5,016 nucleotides of DNA from Bordetella parapertussis (GCA_945863085.1 CAMBCD010000225.1:1-5016), one strand, 5' to 3'; positions 1 to 4,536 are shown, numbered from the stretch's first letter. Translations and numbers: made by a program. The notes: generated by a model not told the origin, from the letters alone.

Positions 1-990
1 CCCCTGGCTGTGGGTCCAGATCCTGAGTTTGTCGCCATCCTGATGTGCGACGGCACAGGACGGCGCCAGCGAAGCATGGGCCAGGTACGGCTTGCTGTAT
101 TCGGCATTGAACTGCCGCGCGCCGGCCGTGGCCGGATCGCCTTTTTCGCTGATGACTTCGGTTTCCGCGGCCAGTGTCTGCAGCCGGCGCGGATCGCTGT
201 CGGGCAGGGGTTCGCCGGCATCCCATTGCGCGATGCGCGCCAGCCGCCGCTCGGCGCGTATCGTCTGCTCCTCGCGCTCGGCAATGACGCCGAGGAAACT
301 GCCATCGCGCACCACGGCGACCACGCCGGGCATCTGCTCAACTTCTTTGGTATTGATACTTTTCAACCGCGCCCGCGGACCCGGTGGCCGGGTGATGCGT
401 CCGTGCAACAGGCCGGGCAACACCATGTCCTGCACATAGGCCGCCTTGCCGGTGATTTTGCCGAGGATGTCGACACGCTGCAGCGAAGTGCCGACCACCA
501 CATGTTCCGCCGGCAGTTTTTCGACGACATCAAATGTCGCTTCACGCGCCAGCAGGTCTGGTGTCGCGAGGTCCCAGTACGTCACCGATCCGCCGCTGCG
601 CGCCGTGATCACGCCGTCGGCAACCGTCAGATTCTCCAGGGTGACGCCGAGTTTTTTCGCCGCCAGTGCCAGCAGCAGATCGCGGGTTTCGGCGGCGGCA
701 TGGCGCAGCGCAAGACCGCTGTCCTGGATCGAACGGCTGCCGGAAGTGATGCCTTCGTCGGGACTGAATGCCGTGCTTGCCGGTGCGAGGCGGATGCGCT
801 TGACGTCGATATCGAGTTCTTCAGCCGTCATCTGCACCAGCGCGGTGAGTATGCCCTGGCCGATTTCAACCTTGCCCGGAGTAACTGTCACCGTGCCATC
901 ACTGTTGATGCACAACCAGCGGTCGAGCCGGCGATTGGTTTCGAGGCTGCCCGGCAGTTTGCGCGCGGCTGGATCTTTGGCTTGTGCCAT
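1..990 (-). CDS. Molybdopterin-binding large subunit of a xanthine dehydrogenase-family hydroxylase (isoquinoline 1-oxidoreductase beta / nicotinate dehydrogenase type), 3' part missing
   Basis: This subunit carries the molybdenum cofactor and hydroxylates a substrate, usually an N-heterocycle or aldehyde, with water as oxygen source. Electrons leave through the [2Fe-2S] partner encoded just upstream. Reading leftward from ATG at 990-988, the first 330 residues are visible, roughly 45% of a usual 700-750. An IorB-like N-terminus shows LPGSLETNRRLDRWL (12-26) and GKVEIGQGI (39-47), a cofactor-binding glycine/glutamine loop. The aldehyde oxidase hammerhead domain begins near LQRVDILGKITGKAAY (about 168-183). 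PYLAHASLAPSCA (301-313) and WTHSQG (325-330) match cofactor-pocket motifs of this family. No Tat or Sec signal is seen at this start, suggesting a cytoplasmic enzyme. An AGGGGG-type ribosome site lies about 8 nt upstream. The gene starts 2 nt after the small-subunit stop, so they form one operon. The substrate cannot be told from sequence. Family assignment is confident. Confidence 0.93.
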   Translation of the reverse strand, partial: MAQAKDPAARKLPGSLETNRRLDRWLCINSDGTVTVTPGKVEIGQGILTALVQMTAEELDIDVKRIRLAPASTAFSPDEGITSGSRSIQDSGLALRHAAAETRDLLLALAAKKLGVTLENLTVADGVITARSGGSVTYWDLATPDLLAREATFDVVEKLPAEHVVVGTSLQRVDILGKITGKAAYVQDMVLPGLLHGRITRPPGPRARLKSINTKEVEQMPGVVAVVRDGSFLGVIAEREEQTIRAERRLARIAQWDAGEPLPDSDPRRLQTLAAETEVISEKGDPATAGARQFNAEYSKPYLAHASLAPSCAVAHQDGDKLRIWTHSQG

Positions 991-992
991 GT

Positions 993-1484
993 TTATGCCC
1001 CCCTCATTTCTTTGGCTGCACGTTTGATCGCACGCAGGATGCGGCCGTGGGTGCCGCAGCGGCACAGGTTGCCTTCGAGCGCCGCACGGATTTCGCCGTC
1101 TGAGGGATCCTGGTTCACATCAAGCAGAGCTTTCGCCGCCATCAGGATGCCGCTGGCGCAATAACCGCATTGCGCGGCCTGTTCCTCAATGAATGCGCGC
1201 TGCAGCGGATGCAGCTTTACATCCCCATTTTCACCCTCATTTCCAATAGTACCCAGCGCTTCAACGGTGGTGATCTGTTTGCCGACCGCCGCCGATACCG
1301 GCAGGTCGCAGGACTGCACCGGTTTGCCGTCGATGATCACGGTGCAGGCGCCGCACTGGCCCAGGCCGCAACCATAACGCGTACCGATGAGCCCGAGGTC
1401 GTTGCGCAGCGCATAAAGCAGCGGGGTTTCGGCGTCGGCCTGCACTTCGCGTGACTGGCCGTTCACATGCAGTGTTGTGGTCAT
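993..1484 (-). CDS. [2Fe-2S] small subunit of the molybdenum hydroxylase (IorA / nicotinate dehydrogenase subunit A type)
   Basis: The product is a 163-residue iron-sulfur protein that moves electrons from the Mo centre of the large subunit to an external acceptor. It shows the standard two-domain layout at normal family length. The N-terminal plant-ferredoxin-like domain has Cys39, Cys44, Cys47 and Cys59 (CGLGQCGAC plus a later Cys). The C-terminal helical domain has Cys106, Cys109, Cys141 and Cys143 (CGYC and CRC). All eight cluster ligands are present. NLCRCGTHGRI (139-149) is typical of the IorA/NicA branch. The start at 1484 fits the family, since MTTTLHVNGQ begins directly with the first beta strand. 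No Shine-Dalgarno site precedes it; the 35 nt upstream are almost all A and T. No FAD-subunit gene is visible, consistent with a two-subunit enzyme that uses a cytochrome or other acceptor, but the far side of the large subunit lies outside the window. Confidence 0.96.
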   Translation of the reverse strand: MTTTLHVNGQSREVQADAETPLLYALRNDLGLIGTRYGCGLGQCGACTVIIDGKPVQSCDLPVSAAVGKQITTVEALGTIGNEGENGDVKLHPLQRAFIEEQAAQCGYCASGILMAAKALLDVNQDPSDGEIRAALEGNLCRCGTHGRILRAIKRAAKEMRGA

Positions 1485-1527
1485 ATTAAAATATATAATA
1501 AAATCAAACGGTTATAATTATTCCGGC

Positions 1528-1556
1528 TTGCCGCTGGCGGCGACCGGTCCTATACT
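1528..1556 (+). promoter_or_regulatory. Sigma-70-type promoter for the DUF465 gene
   Basis: TTGCCG (1528-1533) and TATACT (1551-1556) are separated by exactly 17 bp, close to the TTGACA-N17-TATAAT consensus. Transcription would start near 1562-1564, giving a leader of about 40 nt before the ATG at 1603. The match is by eye and promoter activity is inferred. Confidence 0.6.
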
Positions 1557-1602
1557 GCCGCACCTATAGTCCCATTCCCCCCAAACCACTGCCCTGCCCC
1601 GC

Positions 1603-1812
1603 ATGCCAGACCGCGAAGAAACCGACGCCATCGAAGCGCGTCTCACCGAACTCAAACTCGAACATCGCGACCTCGACGACGTGGTGCTGCGGCTGATGCA
1701 GACGCCGGTGCAGGACCAGTTGCAACTGCAGCGCCTGAAAAAACGCAAACTGCTGGTCAAGGATCAGATTGCGATACTGGAACGGCAACTGACCCCGGAC
1801 ATCAGAGCCTAG
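1603..1812 (+). CDS. Small DUF465 (YdcH-type) coiled-coil protein
   Basis: The product is a 69-residue, highly charged, predicted all-helical protein with no signal peptide or membrane segment. It fits the DUF465/YdcH family, whose molecular role is not established. The diagnostic features are a first helix with LKLEHRDLDDVV (17-28), a short turn near QTPVQD (33-38), and the conserved basic motif RLKKRKLLVKDQI (44-56). Together these should form an antiparallel helical hairpin. Length is normal for the family. The ATG at 1603 is the only plausible start. Its leader is C-rich and has no Shine-Dalgarno match, so translation may start weakly or depend on an unstructured leader. It reads divergently from the Mo hydroxylase operon, and its stop codon (1810-1812) directly abuts the dsbB stop on the other strand. 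Family assignment is good; function is unknown. Confidence 0.88.
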   Translation: MPDREETDAIEARLTELKLEHRDLDDVVLRLMQTPVQDQLQLQRLKKRKLLVKDQIAILERQLTPDIRA

Positions 1813-2331
1813 TTAATTGCGATTCCCGGCCTGGCGCCATGCCAGCCAGATCATAAAGCCGCCGAGCAGCACAAACCAGATCAGCGACCAGCCGGCGATG
1901 GTCAATCCCAGAAATTTCCAGCCCGCTTCCGCACACTCTCCCGATCCGGCCAGCACACTTTGCAGCATGCGCATCAGCGGAAACTGCTCCAGCATGTAAG
2001 ACAGGCCGGGACCGCAGGCCGGCACCTGGTCGGCGGGCAGGCTTTGCAGCCAGACATGGCGTGACGCGAGACCTGCGCCGGCCGCCGCAAAAATGAAACC
2101 GAGCAAGCCGTACACCATGGCGCCGGTTTTGCCGGGACCATGCAGCGCCGCCACCAGGAACACCAGCCCCAGCGCGATGAAGGCCACGCGCTGGAATATG
2201 CACAGGGGACAGGGCTCCTGGCCGTCGACATGCTGCAGGTACAGACCGAAGCCGAGCAGCGCCGCGCAGATCACGGCGCCAGCGATATAACCCAAACGCG
2301 GATTCATCATCATCTTGTGCATGGTTTCCAT
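1813..2331 (-). CDS. dsbB: Disulfide bond formation protein B, DsbB
   Basis: DsbB is an inner-membrane protein that reoxidises the periplasmic thiol oxidase DsbA and passes the electrons to quinone. The 172-residue product has four hydrophobic helices (about 13-31, 49-64, 70-90, 142-165), matching family length and topology. The first periplasmic loop carries the CPLC redox pair (Cys41, Cys44), and Arg48 sits where the quinone-site arginine is found in E. coli DsbB. The second loop carries Cys106 and Cys133, the latter in a GEC motif as in E. coli; this pair exchanges with DsbA. The start is uncertain. ATG at 2331 directly follows the upstream TAA and preserves E. coli numbering, but Met4 and Met7-9 are alternatives, and GGAA before Met4 is the only ribosome-site-like stretch. 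It is the last gene of the DUF6152-DUF6644-dsbB cluster. Confidence 0.96.
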   Translation of the reverse strand: METMHKMMMNPRLGYIAGAVICAALLGFGLYLQHVDGQEPCPLCIFQRVAFIALGLVFLVAALHGPGKTGAMVYGLLGFIFAAAGAGLASRHVWLQSLPADQVPACGPGLSYMLEQFPLMRMLQSVLAGSGECAEAGWKFLGLTIAGWSLIWFVLLGGFMIWLAWRQAGNRN

Positions 2332-2823
2332 TTAAATGTAGGCGAGCAGACGGCCGCAGGCCAGCACGCCGATCCAGATCAGCAGCGACAGCAGCGCATG
2401 TATTTTAGCCGCCACCGGGGTAGCCACACCGCTGTCCCAGCCGGCGACGCTGCGAAACACCCCGGCATGAAACACTGCGGCATTGATCGCAGCGCAGAAC
2501 AGCAGCGACATCTTGGTGATGAACGCCGGGTTGCTGATGAAATCCCCGGCATGGGTAATGAACATCAGCAGCCCGCTGGGCACGATCAGCAGCAGTGCGC
2601 CGATGCTCCACGGCAGCGTATGGCGCGCCAGCACACGGACAGGCAGCGCCTTCGACAACCCGAGCAGACGCAGGTCGAGCACGATGATCGAACCGACCAG
2701 CGTCACAAATCCGGTGATGTGAAAAATCTCGACTGTCGGATAAAGCCACAGGTCGTGGCGCATCGCCACCGCCAGCGGCAGGCGCTCGATGGCGGCGAGC
2801 GGCGCGCCGGGGTCGGCGGTCAT
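2332..2823 (-). CDS. Four-helix integral membrane protein, DUF6644-like
   Basis: The product has 163 residues and a short polar N-terminus, followed by four predicted membrane helices (about 33-55, 72-90, 103-121, 140-161). From memory it resembles the uncharacterised DUF6644 family; recognisable stretches are LWLYPTVEIFHITGF (25-39), DLRLLG (50-55), ARHTLPWSIG (66-75) and the end CGRLLAYI. Histidines occur at 23, 35, 68, 91, 119 and 142, several in or at the edge of helices, so haem or metal binding is conceivable but unproven. I chose ATG at 2823-2821, with AAAGG 9 nt upstream; a TTG one codon earlier (2826) is possible. The stop TAA (2334-2332) directly abuts the proposed dsbB ATG, pointing to translational coupling. 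Upstream, across a repeat element, is the DUF6152-like gene in the same direction. A real gene is near certain; function is unknown. Confidence 0.85.
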   Translation of the reverse strand: MTADPGAPLAAIERLPLAVAMRHDLWLYPTVEIFHITGFVTLVGSIIVLDLRLLGLSKALPVRVLARHTLPWSIGALLLIVPSGLLMFITHAGDFISNPAFITKMSLLFCAAINAAVFHAGVFRSVAGWDSGVATPVAAKIHALLSLLIWIGVLACGRLLAYI

Positions 2824-2837
2824 CAAATCAAACCTTT

Positions 2838-2956
2838 AGCCACAGAGGTTTCTTCACAATACCCCCTTGAGGGGTGCACAGAGGCCACAGAGAAAAACCG
2901 GAACAACGACAAGCCGGGTTTTGCAGTTCTCTGTGCACTCTGTGTCCTCTGTGGCT
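2838..2956. repeat. Composite intergenic inverted repeat made of 9-nt NNCACAGAG units
   Basis: The outer arms AGCCACAGAGG (2838-2848) and CCTCTGTGGCT (2946-2956) are perfect 11-bp inverted repeats. Inside them, GTGCACAGAG (2874-2883) pairs perfectly with CTCTGTGCAC (2929-2938). At the centre, AAAACCGG (2894-2901) pairs with CCGGGTTTT (2914-2922) with one bulged base and a 12-nt loop. Both arms are built from a 9-nt unit. On the minus strand the right arm is three contiguous copies, GCCACAGAG, GACACAGAG and TGCACAGAG (2955-2929). The left arm has GCCACAGAG (2839-2847), then TGCACAGAG and GCCACAGAG (2875-2892), separated by 27 nt, exactly three unit lengths. A small CCCC-TTGA-GGGG hairpin sits in that gap. 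CACAGAG-type intergenic repeats are, from memory, dispersed in many bacterial genomes. Lying between two co-directional genes, it could fold in the transcript and affect termination or stability. Confidence 0.85.
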
Positions 2957-2979
2957 TGCTTTTGATTTTGAAGCTGCCG

Positions 2980-3330
2980 TTATCGCAGTTCGACAGTCTT
3001 GCTGCCAACGATGATGCGTTCGGCACGCATTTCTTCAGGTTTGCTGCGATTGGCGTATCCGACCACGGTCACCGTGCTGCCAACCTTGAGGTCTGCCGGC
3101 GGCAGGCCGCGCGAGGTCATCCGCGACGGCGGCGCCAGCACCGCCGTCCAGGTCTTGCCGGGCGTGACCAGCTTGATATGGCCGTGCGGATGTTCGTAAC
3201 CCGACGCGGCGATGGTGCCGGTCAGCTTCAGTTCCTTGCTGCCGTCGTATTCGCTCCAGCCGTGGTGGGCGGCGGCCGACAGGCTGAATGCCGCAATGAG
3301 TGTGAACAACAGGATATTGATCCGGGACAT
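2980..3330 (-). CDS. Secreted His-rich DUF6152-like periplasmic protein
   Basis: The product has 116 residues and a Sec signal peptide: a basic start MSRIN, a hydrophobic core to about residue 17, and AAA (19-21) as a likely signal peptidase I site. The mature protein of about 95 residues would begin HHGWSEYD and looks like a small beta-rich domain with a central HPHGH (47-51). VLAPPSRM (64-71), VGYANRSKP (90-98) and RAERIIVGSKTVELR at the end match what I recall of DUF6152, a family with no assigned function. Five histidines in the mature protein, including an N-terminal one after cleavage, make copper or other metal binding a reasonable guess, not a demonstrated role. The start is well supported by AGGAG (3342-3338) 7 nt upstream of ATG. 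It is the first gene of the cluster leading to dsbB and is divergent from arfB. Confidence 0.85.
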   Translation of the reverse strand: MSRINILLFTLIAAFSLSAAAHHGWSEYDGSKELKLTGTIAASGYEHPHGHIKLVTPGKTWTAVLAPPSRMTSRGLPPADLKVGSTVTVVGYANRSKPEEMRAERIIVGSKTVELR

Positions 3331-3369
3331 GGCTGATCTCCTGAAAAGGTGTCGCGGCAGGCGCGCTAC

Positions 3370-3397
3370 TTTATACTTATTCCAATATGCGAGTCAC
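3370..3397. promoter_or_regulatory. Overlapping divergent promoter region between the DUF6152 gene and arfB
   Basis: Only 56 bp separate the two divergent start codons. On the plus strand TATACT (3372-3377) is a good -10 for arfB, although its -35 is weak. On the minus strand TATAAA (3375-3370) is a good -10 for the DUF6152 gene, with GTGACT (3397-3392) 16 bp upstream as a -35 that lies inside the first codons of arfB. The two -10 boxes overlap by four bases, so polymerase probably cannot occupy both at once. This is an eye match and activity is inferred. Confidence 0.5.
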
Positions 3398-3803
3398 GCG
3401 CAGCATCGTCATCGACGAAACCGAATTGGTTGAGCGATTCATTCACGCTTCCGGCCCCGGCGGCCAGAACGTGAACAAGGTCGCCACCGCGGTCGAGCTG
3501 CGTTTTGATGTGCGGCACTCGCGTGGTCTGTCTGACAGCGTGCGCGAGCGCCTGGTTGCGCTTGCCGGCAAAAAAATTTCCGGGGAAGGCATCCTGGTCA
3601 TCGCCGCGCAACGCTTCCGCAGCCAGGCGCGCAACCGCGCGGATGCCCGCGCCCGGCTTGCGGCGCTGATCGAAGCCGCGGCCACGCCGCCGAAACCACG
3701 GCGCGCCACCAAACCCTCGCGCGCCGCAAAACGCCGGCGCCTCGACGACAAGCGCCACACCGGCACCCGCAAGCGCGAACGCAGCGGCAGCGGCTGGGAT
3801 TGA
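3387..3803 (+). CDS. arfB: Alternative ribosome-rescue factor B, ArfB (YaeJ), peptidyl-tRNA hydrolase
   Basis: ArfB enters ribosomes stalled on mRNAs that lack a stop codon and hydrolyses the peptidyl-tRNA, freeing the ribosome. The 138-residue product has the normal length (140 in E. coli). It contains a single release-factor catalytic domain with the invariant GGQ (25-27) in SGPGGQNVNKVATAVELRFD, then GILVIAAQRFRSQARNR (68-84). It lacks the codon-recognition domains of RF1 and RF2. From about residue 100 the protein is a Lys/Arg-rich tail; in characterised ArfB this tail lies in the empty mRNA channel and senses stalling. It is a stand-alone gene, divergent from the DUF6152 gene. The ATG at 3387 has no Shine-Dalgarno site and lies only 9 nt after a good -10 box, so the mRNA may be leaderless or nearly so. 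No strong terminator follows, only a weak AT-rich dyad. Confidence 0.96.
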   Translation: MRVTRSIVIDETELVERFIHASGPGGQNVNKVATAVELRFDVRHSRGLSDSVRERLVALAGKKISGEGILVIAAQRFRSQARNRADARARLAALIEAAATPPKPRRATKPSRAAKRRRLDDKRHTGTRKRERSGSGWD

Positions 3804-3821
3804 CCCTGCTCCCGCGGCATA

Positions 3822-3848
3822 TAAATATTCAATAAAATCAAATATTTA
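3822..3848. repeat. AT-only inverted repeat downstream of arfB
   Basis: TAAATATT (3822-3829) and AATATTTA (3841-3848) form a perfect 8-bp inverted repeat around an 11-nt spacer, beginning 18 nt after the arfB stop. The stem has only A-T pairs and no following T-run, so it is a poor intrinsic terminator. It may instead be a protein-binding or DNA-unwinding element in the cytochrome c' upstream region. Confidence 0.45.
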
Positions 3849-3849
3849 A

Positions 3850-3863
3850 TTGACTCCCGTCAG
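3850..3863 (+). promoter_or_regulatory. Possible FNR/CRP-family operator upstream of cytochrome c'
   Basis: TTGAC-TCCC-GTCAG is a near-perfect dyad with 7 of 10 matches to the FNR/ANR consensus TTGAT-N4-ATCAA. Oxygen- or NO-responsive regulators of this family often control cytochrome c' genes. It lies about 155 bp before the start codon, which is far for a classical activator position. TTGACT (3850-3855) could alternatively be a -35 element, but no convincing -10 follows at 16-18 bp. Weak evidence. Confidence 0.3.
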
Positions 3864-3971
3864 CGCAGGCCAGATACATAAAAGCAATACGGGCCTGCTA
3901 GACTTCGCGGGTCGCGGGAATAAAAACATCCGCAAATGCGTTTACCTGAAAATGCGTGAAAATTGTTTTGT

Positions 3972-3995
3972 TCGACTTTTTGCTCGACTTTTTGC
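3972..3995 (+). repeat. Perfect 12-bp tandem duplication in the cytochrome c' leader
   Basis: TCGACTTTTTGC occurs twice back to back (3972-3983 and 3984-3995), ending 10 nt before the GGGAG ribosome site of the cytochrome c' gene. It looks like a replication-slippage duplication in the 5' leader. A regulatory role is possible but not shown. Nearby are two smaller direct repeats: TCGCGGG in tandem (3905-3918), and AAATGCGT at 3934-3941 and 3950-3957, spaced 16 bp start to start. Confidence 0.85.
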
Positions 3996-4017
3996 TTAAC
4001 CAACGGGAGACCCCTCA

Positions 4018-4476
4018 ATGAAACAGGCACTGCTCGCTGCAATCATCGGCACTTCTACCCTGCTCGCCAGCGGCACCGCCGCAGCCCAGGTCAAACCGGA
4101 AGATGTCATCAAGTTCCGGCAAAGTGTCTACACCGTCATCGGCTGGCATGTGCGCCCGCTGGGTGGCATGGTCAAGGGCCAGATCCCGTACAATCAGGCC
4201 GAGTTCCTGAGGAACGCCGAAATCGTGGCCGACATGAGCAAGATCGCCCCGCATGCCTTTCCCGCGGGATCCGACACCGGCGCCAAGACGCGCGCCAAGC
4301 CGGAAATCTGGTCCGATGCCGCCGGTTTCAAAAAGGTGATGGACAATTTCCAGGCGGAAGCCGCCAAACTCGCGGAAGTCGCCAAGACCGCGACCTCGGT
4401 AGACCAGGTGCGCGGCCAGTTCGGTGCACTGGGCAAATCCTGCGGCGCCTGCCACGACAACTTCCGCACCAAGTAA
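4018..4476 (+). CDS. Cytochrome c' (class II c-type cytochrome), periplasmic
   Basis: Cytochrome c' is a periplasmic four-helix-bundle haem protein that binds NO and CO and is thought to buffer nitrosative stress. The 152-residue precursor has a Sec signal (basic MKQ, hydrophobic core, TAAA before Gln24), leaving a mature chain of about 129 residues. The C-terminal CGACH (142-146) attaches the haem and supplies His146 as the proximal ligand; Arg150, four residues later, matches the arginine that contacts haem on the proximal side in known proteins. The N-terminal KPEDVIKFRQSVYTVIGWH (26-44) aligns with Alcaligenes/Achromobacter cytochrome c' and places Tyr38 at the distal haem position. YNQAEFLRNAEIV and ARAKPEIWSDAAGFK-type motifs also fit. 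GGAG (4006-4009) lies 8 nt before ATG. A strong terminator follows, so it appears monocistronic. A b561 gene converges from the right. Confidence 0.96.
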   Translation: MKQALLAAIIGTSTLLASGTAAAQVKPEDVIKFRQSVYTVIGWHVRPLGGMVKGQIPYNQAEFLRNAEIVADMSKIAPHAFPAGSDTGAKTRAKPEIWSDAAGFKKVMDNFQAEAAKLAEVAKTATSVDQVRGQFGALGKSCGACHDNFRTK

Positions 4477-4489
4477 TCAGCCCTGCTCG

Positions 4490-4518
4490 AAAAAAAGCCG
4501 CCCGCGGGCGGCTTTTTT
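4490..4518. terminator. Strong bidirectional Rho-independent terminator
   Basis: GCCGCCCG (4497-4504) and CGGGCGGC (4505-4512) form a perfect all-GC palindrome. It would fold with a six-pair stem and a CGCG loop. It is flanked by A7 on the left (4490-4496) and T6 on the right (4513-4518). It lies 13 nt after the cytochrome c' stop and 18 nt past the b561 stop, so it can serve both convergent genes. Confidence 0.95.
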
Positions 4519-4536
4519 CATGGCTGCATGAGCAGT

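Noticed and set aside
10..1164. Long open frame on the plus strand (384 codons) across the Mo hydroxylase genes
   Set aside because: It is antisense to two clear genes with conserved cofactor motifs. Its product is Arg/Ala/Gln-rich with no recognisable domain, as expected of a mirror frame in GC-rich coding DNA.
1513..1518. Perfect TATAAT as a plus-strand promoter for the DUF465 gene
   Set aside because: No acceptable -35 lies 16-18 bp upstream; the TTGCCG-N17-TATACT pair at 1528-1556 is a better candidate.
2838..2956. CRISPR array or tandem satellite
   Set aside because: The units are only 9 nt, lie in opposite orientation in the two arms and have no unique spacers. The structure is an inverted repeat.
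2838..2956. Insertion-sequence or MITE ends
   Set aside because: No flanking target duplication is evident and no transposase is present. A non-autonomous element is possible but cannot be supported from one copy.
2823..3026. Small minus-strand open frame through the CACAGAG repeat
   Set aside because: It overlaps the end of the DUF6152 gene and reads the repeat units as protein; no ribosome site or family resemblance.
2140..3336. Long open frame on the plus strand (398 codons) spanning dsbB, the DUF6644 gene, the repeat and the DUF6152 gene
   Set aside because: It crosses four unrelated features, including the non-coding repeat, and is low-complexity Arg/Gln/His-rich. The opposite-strand genes have signal peptides, membrane helices and conserved cysteines.
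3366..3841. Minus-strand open frames across arfB
   Set aside because: They are antisense to a clear GGQ-containing release-factor domain and have no recognisable domain of their own.
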